9,855 nt of DNA from contig JBGUIY010000069.1 of the NCBI GenBank assembly GCA_045113475.1, forward strand, positions 1 to 9,855, given 5' to 3'. The position numbers were made by a program, and so were the translations under genes. Shown in pieces: positions 1 to 7,895 of the stretch. Numbering within the stretch: position 1 is the first letter of the stretch; the number at the start of each line of letters is the position of its first letter. The notes under the pieces were generated by a model. That model did no database searches and was not told the DNA's origin. It worked only from the letters and a program-made list of their open reading frames with translations. The DNA is from UBA4246 sp045113475 (GTDB taxonomy: Bacteria; Bacillota; Clostridia; Christensenellales; Aristaeellaceae).

Positions 1-1
1 A

Positions 2-871
2 TACCTGTATCTGATGTTCCTGCCTGTCTTTTTATATTATGTGATCTTCCGCTATGGCCCGATGCTGGGACTTTCCATTGCGTTTAAGGACTATAATGCG
101 TACCTGGGATTTGAGAAAAGCCCCTGGGTTGGATTCAAATATTTCCAGCAGTTTTTCAATTCCATTTATTTATGGAGGCTGGTCCGCAACACGCTGCTGA
201 TCAACCTGTACGACCTGCTGTTCAATTTCCCGGCGGCCATCGTGCTGGCCTTGCTCCTGAACGAGGTGCAGAACCGCCGGTTCAAAAAGACGGTGCAGAC
301 CATTACCTATATGCCTTACTTCATCTCCAGCGTGGTGATCGCCAGCATGGTGGTGCAGTTCCTTTCCCCTTCCAGCGGTATTGTGAACAATATCATTGCG
401 GCAATGGGCGGAGAACGGCAGTACTTCATGGTCCAGCCGGAATCCTTCAGGACGATCTACACGCTGATGAACCTGTGGAAGAACGTGGGATGGAACTCGA
501 TCATCTTCCTGGCGGCCATCAGCGGAATCAACGGGGAACTGTATGAGGCCTGCCGGGTGGACGGCGGCGGGCATCTGCGCCAGACCTGGCATATTACGCT
601 GCCCGGGATTGCAGGCACCATTGTGATTATGCTGATTATGCGGCTGGGGCACGTGCTGGACGCCGGATACGAAACGATCTTGCTGTTGCAGAGCAACCCG
701 ATCCTGGAAACCAGCGATGTGATCGGTACCTATGTATACCGCCGCGGCCTGAAGGGCGGAGAATACAGCTACGCGACGGCAGTGAACATGTTTCAGAGCG
801 TGATCGGCTTTGCAATGGTGATTATCGCCAACTGGCTGAGCCGGCGGTACAGTGACACAAGTCTGTGGTGA
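2..871 (+). CDS. Carbohydrate ABC transporter permease, LplB/YtcP-partner type (5' truncated)
   Basis: This is an inner-membrane permease subunit of a binding-protein-dependent importer in the LplB-like branch of the sugar (CUT1) family, likely for an oligosaccharide. The reading frame is open from base 2 (Tyr-Leu-Tyr-Leu before the first Met at 14), so the true start lies upstream of the window; perhaps 10 to 30 residues are missing. The visible N-terminus has the family signature RYGPMLGLSIAFKDYN. Several hydrophobic membrane segments follow. The EAA loop that docks the ATPase is at about residues 182-201 of the visible fragment (EACRVDGGG...ITLP), with Cys in place of the usual second Ala. 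The gene ends in TGA at 869-871, 13 bases before the next permease, whose ribosome binding site begins at the stop codon, so the two are co-transcribed and probably translationally coupled. The family assignment is firm; the substrate cannot be read from the sequence. Confidence 0.93.
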   Translation, partial: YLYLMFLPVFLYYVIFRYGPMLGLSIAFKDYNAYLGFEKSPWVGFKYFQQFFNSIYLWRLVRNTLLINLYDLLFNFPAAIVLALLLNEVQNRRFKKTVQTITYMPYFISSVVIASMVVQFLSPSSGIVNNIIAAMGGERQYFMVQPESFRTIYTLMNLWKNVGWNSIIFLAAISGINGELYEACRVDGGGHLRQTWHITLPGIAGTIVIMLIMRLGHVLDAGYETILLLQSNPILETSDVIGTYVYRRGLKGGEYSYATAVNMFQSVIGFAMVIIANWLSRRYSDTSLW

Positions 872-884
872 GGAGGAACGAAAG

Positions 885-1775
885 ATGGAACTTACACGCA
901 GACACAGCGGCATCCGGGTCGCTCCGGGCCGGAAAGCTTTCGTAATTATCAATACGGTTGTCCTGCTGCTGATCAGTGCGATCATGCTTTATCCGGCGAT
1001 ATATGTCATCGCGGCTTCCTTTTCCGAGGAAACCGCCATCCTGAGAGGCGACGTGTTCCTGTACCCGGTCCGGGCACACCTGAAAGCCTATCAAAAGGTT
1101 TTTGTCTACCCGATGCTCTGGAAAAGCTACAGCAATACGCTTTTGTACACTGTTCTGGGCACCGCCATCAACCTGATCCTGACGGTGTTCGGCGCCTGGG
1201 CGCTGAGCCAGAAAAAGATGGTGGGGAGACGCTTCTTTACCCTGATGTGCACGTTTACCATGTTTTTCGGCGGCGGTATGATCCCGACGTTCCTGGTGGT
1301 GAAAGGCCTTGGACTGCTGAATACGATCTGGGGCATCCTGCTGCCAGGCGCGGTGAGCACTTATAACATGATCCTGATGCGAACCTTCTTCCGCCAGATT
1401 CCGGAAAGCCTGGTGGAGGCGGCGGAGCTGGACGGCTGCAAGGACTTCGGCGTGCTTTTCCGGATCGTGCTGCCCCTGAGCCTGGCCAGCCTGATGACCA
1501 TCGGCATGTTCTACGCCGTGGGACACTGGAACAGCTATTTCCCGGCGGTGATGTACCTGACCACCAACAAGGAACTGAACCCGCTGCAGATTATCCTGCG
1601 CCAGGTGGTGCTGCTGAACGAGATCGTGGAAAATGCCAGCAGCACGGAGAACGTGATGGCGGAGGGAATCAAATACGCCACCATCGTGGTGGCAATGCTG
1701 CCGATGCTGTGCATCTATCCCTTTGTGCAGCGGTATTTTGTGAAGGGCGTTATGATCGGCTCCGTGAAGGAGTGA
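885..1775 (+). CDS. Carbohydrate ABC transporter permease, YtcP/LplC type
   Basis: This 296-residue protein is the second permease of the heterodimeric sugar importer channel. A GTG at 852 would add 11 residues, but the ATG at 885 is preferred: a consensus GAGGAGG lies at 870-876 with 8 bases of spacing, and the GTG has no such site and would overlap the previous gene. The first membrane segment is at about residues 18-45, and LYPAIYVIAASFS is typical of YtcP/LplC proteins. The EAA loop (EAAELDGC...RIVLPLS) is at about 178-199, with the expected invariant Gly at 184. The ending VKGVMIGSVKE matches the usual C-terminus (KG...GSVKG). Length is normal for the family. It is followed after 75 bases by the solute-binding protein gene, completing the membrane and capture parts. 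No ATPase gene is adjacent; related systems borrow a shared MsmX/MsmK-type ATPase, which is a likely but unproven explanation here. Confidence 0.95.
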   Translation: MELTRRHSGIRVAPGRKAFVIINTVVLLLISAIMLYPAIYVIAASFSEETAILRGDVFLYPVRAHLKAYQKVFVYPMLWKSYSNTLLYTVLGTAINLILTVFGAWALSQKKMVGRRFFTLMCTFTMFFGGGMIPTFLVVKGLGLLNTIWGILLPGAVSTYNMILMRTFFRQIPESLVEAAELDGCKDFGVLFRIVLPLSLASLMTIGMFYAVGHWNSYFPAVMYLTTNKELNPLQIILRQVVLLNEIVENASSTENVMAEGIKYATIVVAMLPMLCIYPFVQRYFVKGVMIGSVKE

Positions 1776-1792
1776 GCTGATTCACCGGTCCG

Positions 1793-1810
1793 AACCCCGG
1801 GAATGGGGTT
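1793..1810 (+). other. Short intergenic hairpin before the solute-binding protein gene
   Basis: AACCCC at 1793-1798 pairs perfectly with GGGGTT at 1805-1810 around a 6-base loop. No T-run follows, so it is not a normal intrinsic terminator. In transporter operons such hairpins can stabilise or separate the mRNA of the binding protein from that of the permeases. That role is inferred and the stem is short. Confidence 0.35.
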
Positions 1811-1850
1811 GAGATAGACAGTTTACCAAATCACAGAAGGAGGAAAAACC

Positions 1851-3383
1851 ATGAAACACTTTTCCCGTCTCCTGGCACTGCTGCTGGCAGTCTGCCTGCT
1901 GCCGCTGACCTTTATGGCAGCCGCGTCCGCGGAGGAGCCCGTGACCATCACGATCTGGGGCTCCGACCGTGAAAACATGCCCTTCCGCAACGGCCTGTGG
2001 ACCATCGACAAGCTGCAGGAAAAGCTGGGCATCAAGATCGAGATCATTTCCGCTCCCACCGAGAACCTGGCGGAGAAATACGGCCTGCTGATGGCCGGCG
2101 GCGACCTGCCCACCATCGTGCAGTACAAGGCGAAGGACCTGCTGCTGTACAAGGACGCCTGGACGCCCCTGAACGAGCTGGTCAACGAAACCGACACCCC
2201 CAACCTGTGGAAGGTATACAGCGACGATGAAATCCGCCGGAAGGTTTCCGACGCGGACGGCGTGATGCGTTTCATCGGCCAGCGGACCGCCATCACCGCC
2301 GGCAAGCTGTACTTCTGGCGCCAGGACTGGCTGGACAAGCTGGGCCTGGAAACCCCGAAGACCACCGAAGACCTGTTCAACGTTTTCAAGGCAATCAAGG
2401 AAGGCGACCCGAACGGCAACGGCGAGGCGGACGAGATCCCCTTCGCGGTGCGCAAGAACGGCAGCAACAACCGCGGCAATGTGATTCCCTTTATCCATAA
2501 CTGGGGCATCGCCGAAACCTTCTTCGCGGAAGACGGCCAGGTGAAGTTCGGTGCCACCGATCCCCGGATGAAGGACGCGCTGGAGTGGCTGAACCGCTGC
2601 TACGCGGCAGGCCTGCTGGACCAGGAATACCTGACCCGGGACAAGACCGCCTGGTACAGTGCCTGGACCAACAACCAGGTGTTCATGAGCTATGACTGGA
2701 GCGCTTATATTGACAACGTAGCCAACCTGTTCAAGGATGTGGAAACCGACATCAATATCGTAGGCGCCGTGCCTCCGGAAGGACCCACCGGCATCAGCGA
2801 GACCCGCGACCAGCTGCAGCCCATCACCGTGGACGAAGACTGGAACGCCGGCATCTTTGTAGGCGCGACGGAAGAACAGAAGAAGGCCGCCCTGAAGCTG
2901 CTGGACTATGTCTACAGCGACGAAGGCATGATCCTGATGAACTTCGGTGAGGAAGGAACCCACTTCAATATCGTGGACGGCGATTACAAGTATTCCGACC
3001 TGATCATGAACAACCCCGACGGCCTGTCTCCCCAGGACGCGCTGCGTTCCTTCGGTATTCAGAGCATGCTGACCCTGCTGCAGGACGCCCGCTATGAGCG
3101 CGCCTTCGTCAGCGACGAGGTCAACCGCATCCGTGATATCTATGAGCAGGAAGGCCACATCGGCGACGCGTTCCCGACGCTGGCGTTCACCAATGACGAG
3201 CAGGGCATCATCAACGAGAAGTACACTGAAATCGAAACCTACATGAACGAAACCATCGACAAGTTCATTATGGGCGTGGAACCCCTGGACAAGTTCGACG
3301 ACTATGTGGCCCAGGTGGAGAAGATGGGCCTGGCGGACGTGCTGGCTGTCTATCAGGCTGCCTATGACCGCTACATGAAGTAA
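1851..3383 (+). CDS. Extracellular solute-binding protein of the sugar ABC importer (LplA/YtcQ-like)
   Basis: This 510-residue protein captures the substrate outside the membrane and delivers it to the two upstream permeases. The start is set by AAGGAGG at 1837-1843, seven bases before ATG. Residues 1-27 form a signal peptide: a short basic start, a Leu/Ala-rich core and ASA as a signal peptidase I site before Glu28. There is no lipobox Cys near the cleavage site, though such proteins in monoderm Bacillota are normally lipoproteins. Mature features include the TITIWGSD beginning, a MAGGDLPTIV segment at about 81-90 and DPNGNGEADEIP at 186-197, a D/N/G-rich loop typical of this large binding-protein group. 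Length fits the family (about 490-560). Codon bias toward C and G is stronger than in the permeases, consistent with higher expression. It is the last gene of the operon; a terminator lies 25 bases downstream. The sugar is unknown. Confidence 0.92.
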   Translation: MKHFSRLLALLLAVCLLPLTFMAAASAEEPVTITIWGSDRENMPFRNGLWTIDKLQEKLGIKIEIISAPTENLAEKYGLLMAGGDLPTIVQYKAKDLLLYKDAWTPLNELVNETDTPNLWKVYSDDEIRRKVSDADGVMRFIGQRTAITAGKLYFWRQDWLDKLGLETPKTTEDLFNVFKAIKEGDPNGNGEADEIPFAVRKNGSNNRGNVIPFIHNWGIAETFFAEDGQVKFGATDPRMKDALEWLNRCYAAGLLDQEYLTRDKTAWYSAWTNNQVFMSYDWSAYIDNVANLFKDVETDINIVGAVPPEGPTGISETRDQLQPITVDEDWNAGIFVGATEEQKKAALKLLDYVYSDEGMILMNFGEEGTHFNIVDGDYKYSDLIMNNPDGLSPQDALRSFGIQSMLTLLQDARYERAFVSDEVNRIRDIYEQEGHIGDAFPTLAFTNDEQGIINEKYTEIETYMNETIDKFIMGVEPLDKFDDYVAQVEKMGLADVLAVYQAAYDRYMK

Positions 3384-3407
3384 GCGAATCCGGGTTATCC
3401 TCTTTTG

Positions 3408-3441
3408 GGAGGACAGGCAGGAATGCCTGCCCTCCTTTTTT
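3408..3441 (+). terminator. Intrinsic terminator of the sugar importer operon
   Basis: A 12-pair stem (GGAGGACAGGCA at 3408-3419 with TGCCTGCCCTCC at 3424-3435, one A-C mismatch) closes a GGAA tetraloop and is followed directly by six T (3436-3441). It lies 24 bases after the stop codon of the solute-binding protein gene. Confidence 0.93.
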
Positions 3442-3472
3442 GATCCGGCAGCGCTTTCCGGGCTGGAAGAGA

Positions 3473-3502
3473 TTGACAGTTCTTCCGCAGATCATGTAAA
3501 AT
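3473..3502 (+). promoter_or_regulatory. Sigma-A-type promoter of the exported flavin reductase gene
   Basis: A perfect TTGACA at 3473-3478 is followed after 18 bases by TAAAAT at 3497-3502 (five of six matches to consensus). Transcription would begin near 3509 and give a leader of about 48 bases. Together with terminators on both sides, this makes the reductase gene a separate transcription unit. No obvious operator was seen. Confidence 0.75.
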
Positions 3503-3556
3503 AATAAAGGATGAAAACTGCCTGACAACTGAACAGTGCCGAATGGAGGAAAAACG

Positions 3557-5317
3557 ATGAAAAAGCTGTTATGCCTTCTGCTTGCGTTTGCCATGCTGCT
3601 GGTTTCCGCCGCGGCGTTTGCCGAGGCACAGCCGGAGCAGTCCCTGTTTACCCCCGGATCCTATACCGCGGAAGCACAGGGCATTTTTGTGCCGGTGAAG
3701 GTGACTGTCCGGGTGAGCGAAAACGAGATTGAAACCGTACTGGTTGACGCGACCGGCGAAACGCCCGAACTGGGCGGGATTGCCGCGGAAAAGATGGCCA
3801 TGGCCATCATGAACGCGCAGACGCCGAACGTGGATTCTGTGAGCGGCGCCACTGTGACCAGCGCGGCCATCATTGCCGCCGCCACCGACGCCCTGAAACA
3901 GGCGGGCGCGGATATCGCGGTGCTGGACGCAAACCGGAAAGATACCAAGGACGAGGGGCCCAAGGAAGAAAAGACGATTGACACGGAGATTGTGATTATC
4001 GGCGCCGGCGGCGCGGGAATGACCGCGGCTATCATGCTGCAGCAGGCCGGAAAGGATTTTGTGATCCTGGAAAAGATGCCCTATGTGGGAGGCAACACCA
4101 CCAAGGCGACCGGCGGCATGAACGCCTCCGAAACCCATTACCAGAAGGAACAGGGAATCGAGGATTCCAACGCGCTGTTTGCAGCCGACACGATGAAGGG
4201 CGGCCATGCGCTGAACGATTCGTCCCTGGTGGCCGTGATGGCCAACAGCTCCGCGGGAGCGATTGACTGGCTGGATACCATCGGCGCGGAGCTTCCGAAG
4301 ATTTCCTTCTCCGGCGGCGCTTCCGTCAACCGGATCCATGCGCCGGCAGACGGCTCCGGCGTGGGCGCCTACCTGGTGGACCGCTTTTCCGCCAAGCTGA
4401 ATGAGCTGGGCGTGAAAGTGATGCTGGAGACGGCGGCAACCGAACTGCTGACCGACGCGGACGGAAAAATTGCCGGCGTGAAAGCGGTGGGACCGGACGC
4501 GATCTATACCATCAATGCCAGGGCGGTGATCCTGGCCAGCGGCGGTTTCGGCGCCAACGAGGCAATGTACACCACCTACCGCCCCGACCTGAAGGGTACG
4601 GTGACCACCAACGCGCCGGGCGCGACCGGCGACGGTATCGTGATGGCTCAGGCGCTGGGCGCGGACCTGGTGGATATTGAACAGATCCAGCTGCACCCCA
4701 CGGTGGAACAGACCACCTCCATCCTGATTACCGAATCCGTACGCGGCGACGGCGCTATCCTGGTGAACCAGGGCGGCGTGCGCTTTACCAACGAGCTGCT
4801 GACCCGCGACGCGGTATCCGCAGCGGAACTGGCCCAGGAAGGAAGCTATGCCTATATCATCTTTGACCAGAAGCTGCGGGATAACCTGAAGGCGGTCGAA
4901 AAGTATGTGAAGAGCGGCATCACGGTGCAGGCCGATACCATCGAAGGCCTGGCAGAACAGCTGGGGATTGATCCCGCCACGCTGGCCAAGACGCTGAATG
5001 ACTGGAACGAGATCGTAAAGAACCAGCGGGATACCCAGTTTGGCCGGACGACAGGCATGAAGGAAGACCTGACCACCGCACCGTATTATGCCATCAAGAT
5101 CGCTCCCGGTATCCATCACACCATGGGCGGCGTGAAGATCAATACGGCGGCTGAGGTCATCAATACCGAAGGCGCGGCCATTCCCGGCCTGTTCGCGGCC
5201 GGCGAGGTCTGCGGCGGCGTCCACGGCGGCAACCGCCTGGGCGGAAACGCAGTGGCGGACATCGTCATTTTCGGCCGGATCGCGGCGGAAAGCGCCATGG
5301 CGTATCTGACCAAATAA
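3557..5317 (+). CDS. Exported FMN/FAD flavoprotein reductase (fumarate/urocanate reductase family)
   Basis: This 586-residue protein probably reduces an alpha,beta-unsaturated carboxylic acid outside the membrane. ATG at 3557 is chosen over an upstream GTG (3536) because GGAGG at 3545-3549 and the signal peptide fit it. Residues 1-22 are a signal peptide ending AFA, without a lipobox. Residues about 30-120 form an FMN-binding domain with DSVSGAT at 93-99; Thr99 is the expected site of covalent FMN attachment by an ApbE-type transferase. Residues about 143-586 form the FAD domain with GAGGAG at 149-154 and Glu172 after the second strand. Catalytic positions match flavocytochrome c3 fumarate reductase by motif and spacing: His380, Thr392, Glu393, Arg396, Arg417 (proton donor), His520 and Arg560. 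There is no heme domain. Electrons would therefore come through FMN proteins or membrane quinol/ferredoxin-linked partners that are not in the window. Keeping His380 argues against a urocanate-type pocket, but the substrate remains uncertain. Confidence 0.9.
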   Translation: MKKLLCLLLAFAMLLVSAAAFAEAQPEQSLFTPGSYTAEAQGIFVPVKVTVRVSENEIETVLVDATGETPELGGIAAEKMAMAIMNAQTPNVDSVSGATVTSAAIIAAATDALKQAGADIAVLDANRKDTKDEGPKEEKTIDTEIVIIGAGGAGMTAAIMLQQAGKDFVILEKMPYVGGNTTKATGGMNASETHYQKEQGIEDSNALFAADTMKGGHALNDSSLVAVMANSSAGAIDWLDTIGAELPKISFSGGASVNRIHAPADGSGVGAYLVDRFSAKLNELGVKVMLETAATELLTDADGKIAGVKAVGPDAIYTINARAVILASGGFGANEAMYTTYRPDLKGTVTTNAPGATGDGIVMAQALGADLVDIEQIQLHPTVEQTTSILITESVRGDGAILVNQGGVRFTNELLTRDAVSAAELAQEGSYAYIIFDQKLRDNLKAVEKYVKSGITVQADTIEGLAEQLGIDPATLAKTLNDWNEIVKNQRDTQFGRTTGMKEDLTTAPYYAIKIAPGIHHTMGGVKINTAAEVINTEGAAIPGLFAAGEVCGGVHGGNRLGGNAVADIVIFGRIAAESAMAYLTK

Positions 5318-5341
5318 ACCTTGAAAAACAACCGGAAACAG

Positions 5342-5383
5342 ACCGCCGGAGCGCTCGGACAGAGGAAGGCTCCGGCGGTTTTT
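5342..5383 (+). terminator. Intrinsic terminator of the flavin reductase gene
   Basis: A perfect 11-pair GC-rich stem (ACCGCCGGAGC at 5342-5352 with GCTCCGGCGGT at 5369-5379) has a 16-base loop and is followed by a T-run at 5379-5383, then more T-rich sequence. It begins 25 bases after the reductase stop codon. Confidence 0.9.
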
Positions 5384-5394
5384 CTCTGTTCTTT

Positions 5395-5463
5395 CTGTTT
5401 GCCTGTTCTTGTCCTGAGAAAACAGGGATGATAAGATAAAACCCATACAAACCTGTTTGCCTG
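5395..5463 (+). repeat. 11-bp direct repeat pair bracketing the iorA promoter
   Basis: CTGTTTGCCTG occurs at 5395-5405 and again at 5453-5463, in the same orientation with starts 58 bases apart. One copy lies just upstream of the putative -35 element and the other beyond the expected transcription start. An inverted AAACAGG (5420-5426) sits between -35 and -10, so CCTGTT-type half sites occur three times. This could be a regulator binding array; the regulator is unknown, and chance similarity cannot be excluded. Confidence 0.45.
5409..5437 (+). promoter_or_regulatory. Putative promoter of the iorA-iorB-paaK operon
   Basis: TTGTCC at 5409-5414 and TAAGAT at 5432-5437 have the ideal 17-base spacing; the -35 element matches four of six consensus bases and the -10 element five of six. 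It lies after the preceding terminator and about 50 bases before the iorA start, where a promoter is needed. The weak -35 element suggests dependence on an activator or modest basal expression. Confidence 0.5.
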
Positions 5464-5487
5464 ATACATCAATTCTGAGGTGAGCAC

Positions 5488-7284
5488 ATGAAGCAATACG
5501 TAATGGGGAACGGAGCGATCGCGCTGGGCGCGCTGGCCGCCGGCGTACGCCTGGTGGCGGGCTATCCGGGAACCCCTTCCTCCGAAATCATAGAGACGGT
5601 TTCCAAAGTCCCCCATGAGGGCGTGCACCTGGAGTGGTCCGTGAACGAGAAGGCGGCGCTGGAAGTGGCGGCTGCCGCAGCCTACAGCGGTGCCCGGGCA
5701 CTGGTGACCATGAAGCAGATGGGGCTGAACGTGGCTTCCGATCCCCTGATGTCCGTGGCCTATATCGGCGTGAAGGGCGGACTGGTGATCGTCAGCGCGG
5801 ACGATCCGGGCCCCATCTCCTCCCAGACGGAGCAGGACACCCGGAGATACGCGGATTTCTGCCGGATTCCGGTGTTCGATCCCGCGACCCCGGAAGAAGC
5901 CTATACCATGATCCAGGACGCCTTTGAATACTCCGAAAAATACAATACGCCGGTGCTGTTCCGGCCTACCACCCGGGTCTGCCATGCCTACGCGGCCATT
6001 GAGACCCCGGACAGCTTTGCGCCGGGAAAGTGCGAAGGCTTTGAACGGGATCCCGGACGCTGGGTGATCTTCCCCCGGCTGTCCTATATGAACCACGGAA
6101 AGATTGAAAAGCGCAACACGGAGATCGGCAGAGACCTGTCCGCCTATCGGTTCAACACCCTTGAGGGCGGGAAGGGCGAAAAGGCTGTGGTGACCTCCGG
6201 CGTCAGCTATACCTATGTGAAGGAATGCCTGAAGGGCCATGAGGACGTGCGGCTGATCCGGATTGCCACCGCGTTCCCCTTCCCGGAGGATTTTCTCCTG
6301 AAAGCCCTGGAGGGCGTGAAAGAGGTTCTGTGTATTGAGGAACTCAGCCCCTACATTGAGGAACAGATCCTGAAGATCGCCGGGAAGCATCACCTGGCCC
6401 TGAAGGTTTCCGGCAAGCTGGACGGCAGCGTGCCGCACAACGGAGAAAACAGCGTGGAGCTGAGCTCCGGAATCCTGAACCGGTTCCTGGAAATCCGGAC
6501 CGGCCTGGAGCAGACGGATATCTCGGACGCGCCGGCCCTGCCGGTTCGTCCGCCGGTGCTCTGCGCGGGCTGTCCGCACCGGGCTTCCTTCTACGCCGTG
6601 AAACAGGCCATGAAGGGAAGAAAAGCGGTTTTCTGCGGGGATATCGGCTGCTATACGCTGGGGAACGCCATGCCGCTGGACATGGTGGACACCTGCCTGT
6701 GCATGGGCGCAGGTATCACCATGGCCCAGGGTATGAGCCACATGAACCCGGACACTGTCTCCTTCGCGTTTGTGGGAGACTCCACTTTCTTCGCCTCCGG
6801 CATGACCGGCGTGGTGAACGCGGTGTACAACGAAGCGGATATGATCCTGTGCGTGCTGGATAATTCCACCACCGCCATGACCGGCCACCAGCCCCATCCG
6901 GGTACCGGAAGGAATATGATGGGCAACTTCGTGGAGAAGGTGAGCGTTGAAAAGGTGCTGGAAGGGATCGGCGTGAAGAAGATCCTGACCGTGGATCCCC
7001 TGAAGCTGGACGAAGCGGTGGCGGCGGTGCGGGAATGCGCGGAGGAAAAGAGCGTACGGGCCATTATCTTCAAATCCCCCTGCGTGGCCATCACCAAACC
7101 GGAGAAGAAGATGCGGGTGGACGCGGACAAATGCATCGGATGCAAAAAGTGCATCCGGGAGATCGGCTGTCCGGCCCTGGTGACGGCGGGCGGAAAGGCT
7201 GCCATCGACCGGAACCTGTGTACGGGCTGCGGGCTGTGCACCTTCGTCTGCCCGGTGAAAGCGATCGGAGGTGAGGAACAATGA
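5488..7284 (+). CDS. iorA: Indolepyruvate ferredoxin oxidoreductase, alpha subunit
   Basis: IorA is the catalytic subunit of the cytoplasmic enzyme that converts arylpyruvates (indole-, phenyl-, hydroxyphenylpyruvate) plus CoA into arylacetyl-CoA, CO2 and reduced ferredoxin; the reaction can run in reverse. The 598 residues are normal for the family. The N-terminal pyrimidine domain begins MGNGAIALGALAAGV and has GYPGTPSSEI at 25-34. CAGCPHR at 359-365 opens the TPP-binding half. The TPP/Mg site is GDS at 430-432 through DN at 458-459, followed by the diagnostic TTAMTGHQPHPGTG. The C-terminus carries two 4Fe-4S clusters: Cys549, 552, 555 and 561 (last spacing five residues, as usual in IorA) and Cys578, 581, 584 and 588. 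The ATG at 5488 has a GAGGTG site at 5477-5482. It overlaps iorB by four bases, which implies coupled translation of the two subunits. Alternative 2-oxoacid oxidoreductases have a different domain order. Confidence 0.96.
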   Translation: MKQYVMGNGAIALGALAAGVRLVAGYPGTPSSEIIETVSKVPHEGVHLEWSVNEKAALEVAAAAAYSGARALVTMKQMGLNVASDPLMSVAYIGVKGGLVIVSADDPGPISSQTEQDTRRYADFCRIPVFDPATPEEAYTMIQDAFEYSEKYNTPVLFRPTTRVCHAYAAIETPDSFAPGKCEGFERDPGRWVIFPRLSYMNHGKIEKRNTEIGRDLSAYRFNTLEGGKGEKAVVTSGVSYTYVKECLKGHEDVRLIRIATAFPFPEDFLLKALEGVKEVLCIEELSPYIEEQILKIAGKHHLALKVSGKLDGSVPHNGENSVELSSGILNRFLEIRTGLEQTDISDAPALPVRPPVLCAGCPHRASFYAVKQAMKGRKAVFCGDIGCYTLGNAMPLDMVDTCLCMGAGITMAQGMSHMNPDTVSFAFVGDSTFFASGMTGVVNAVYNEADMILCVLDNSTTAMTGHQPHPGTGRNMMGNFVEKVSVEKVLEGIGVKKILTVDPLKLDEAVAAVRECAEEKSVRAIIFKSPCVAITKPEKKMRVDADKCIGCKKCIREIGCPALVTAGGKAAIDRNLCTGCGLCTFVCPVKAIGGEEQ

Positions 7285-7880
7285 ACAAGGATATCCTGAT
7301 CTGCGGCGTGGGCGGCCAGGGAACCGTGCTGGCCTCCAAGATCATTGCTGCGGCGGCTATGGAGGAGGGAAACCCTGTTCACTCCGCCGAGACCATCGGC
7401 ATGGCGCAGCGCGGCGGCTCCGTGACCAGCCATGTACGGATCGGCGGGGAGGCGTACTCGCCCCTGATTCCCTTCGGCGGCGCGGATATGCTGCTGGCCT
7501 TTGAGCCGGGCGAAGCGGTGCGGAACCTCCGGTACCTGAAAAAGGGCGGGATCGCCGTAGTGAACATCAGCGCCGTGAAACCGGTGACGGAGTCGCTGAA
7601 GGAAACCGGCTATGACGGGAGTGAAATGACCGCGTACCTGAAAGAAAAGTGCAGCTGCATTTTCGTGAACGCGGAGGAAGTGTGCAGACCCTTCGGTTCC
7701 ACGAAGTTTTTCAATATCATCATGCTGGGCGTGGCAGCCGGGTCCGGACATCTGGGCCTGGAGAAGGACACGCTGCTGAAGCAGATTGAACAGCGCGTAC
7801 CGTCCAGGTTCCTGGACGTGAACCTGCGGGCATTCCAGACCGGGATTGAGATCGCCGGACAGGCGGGTCCGGTAAACTGA
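7281..7880 (+). CDS. iorB: Indolepyruvate ferredoxin oxidoreductase, beta subunit
   Basis: IorB is the small subunit (199 residues, family usual about 190-200) that joins IorA to form the active oxidoreductase. It is homologous to the gamma domain of pyruvate:ferredoxin oxidoreductases. GVGGQGTVLASKIIAAAA at residues 9-26 is the glycine-rich nucleotide/CoA-binding start typical of the family. It is followed by ETIGMAQRGGSVTSHVRIG at about 37-55, the conserved segment found in IorB proteins. Its ATG overlaps the iorA stop (ATGA at 7281-7284), and a GGAGGTGAGG site lies within the end of iorA. The stop codon is 15 bases before the ligase gene. Nothing is truncated or unusual. Confidence 0.95.
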   Translation: MNKDILICGVGGQGTVLASKIIAAAAMEEGNPVHSAETIGMAQRGGSVTSHVRIGGEAYSPLIPFGGADMLLAFEPGEAVRNLRYLKKGGIAVVNISAVKPVTESLKETGYDGSEMTAYLKEKCSCIFVNAEEVCRPFGSTKFFNIIMLGVAAGSGHLGLEKDTLLKQIEQRVPSRFLDVNLRAFQTGIEIAGQAGPVN

Positions 7881-7895
7881 AAGGAGAGAGCGGAC

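Noticed and set aside
852..884. GTG start for the second permease, adding 11 residues
   Set aside because: The added residues are translated from the ribosome binding site region itself; the ATG at 885 has a consensus GAGGAGG at proper spacing.
1782..3158. A 458-codon minus-strand open frame opposite the solute-binding protein gene
   Set aside because: The opposing strand encodes a full-length family member with signal peptide and ribosome binding site; the antisense frame has Val/His/Gln-rich low-information sequence.
3536..3556. GTG start for the flavin reductase, adding 7 residues
   Set aside because: The ATG at 3557 has its own GGAGG and gives a standard signal peptide beginning MKKLL.
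3569..5446. A 625-codon minus-strand open frame opposite the flavin reductase gene
   Set aside because: It is antisense to a protein with intact FMN, FAD and catalytic motifs, and it passes through the terminator at 5342-5383.
5116..7281. A 721-codon open frame on the minus strand opposite iorA and the end of the reductase gene
   Set aside because: It lies antisense to well-identified genes. Its translation is rich in His, Arg, Gln and Gly with no recognisable domain, as expected from a GC-biased third position read backwards.
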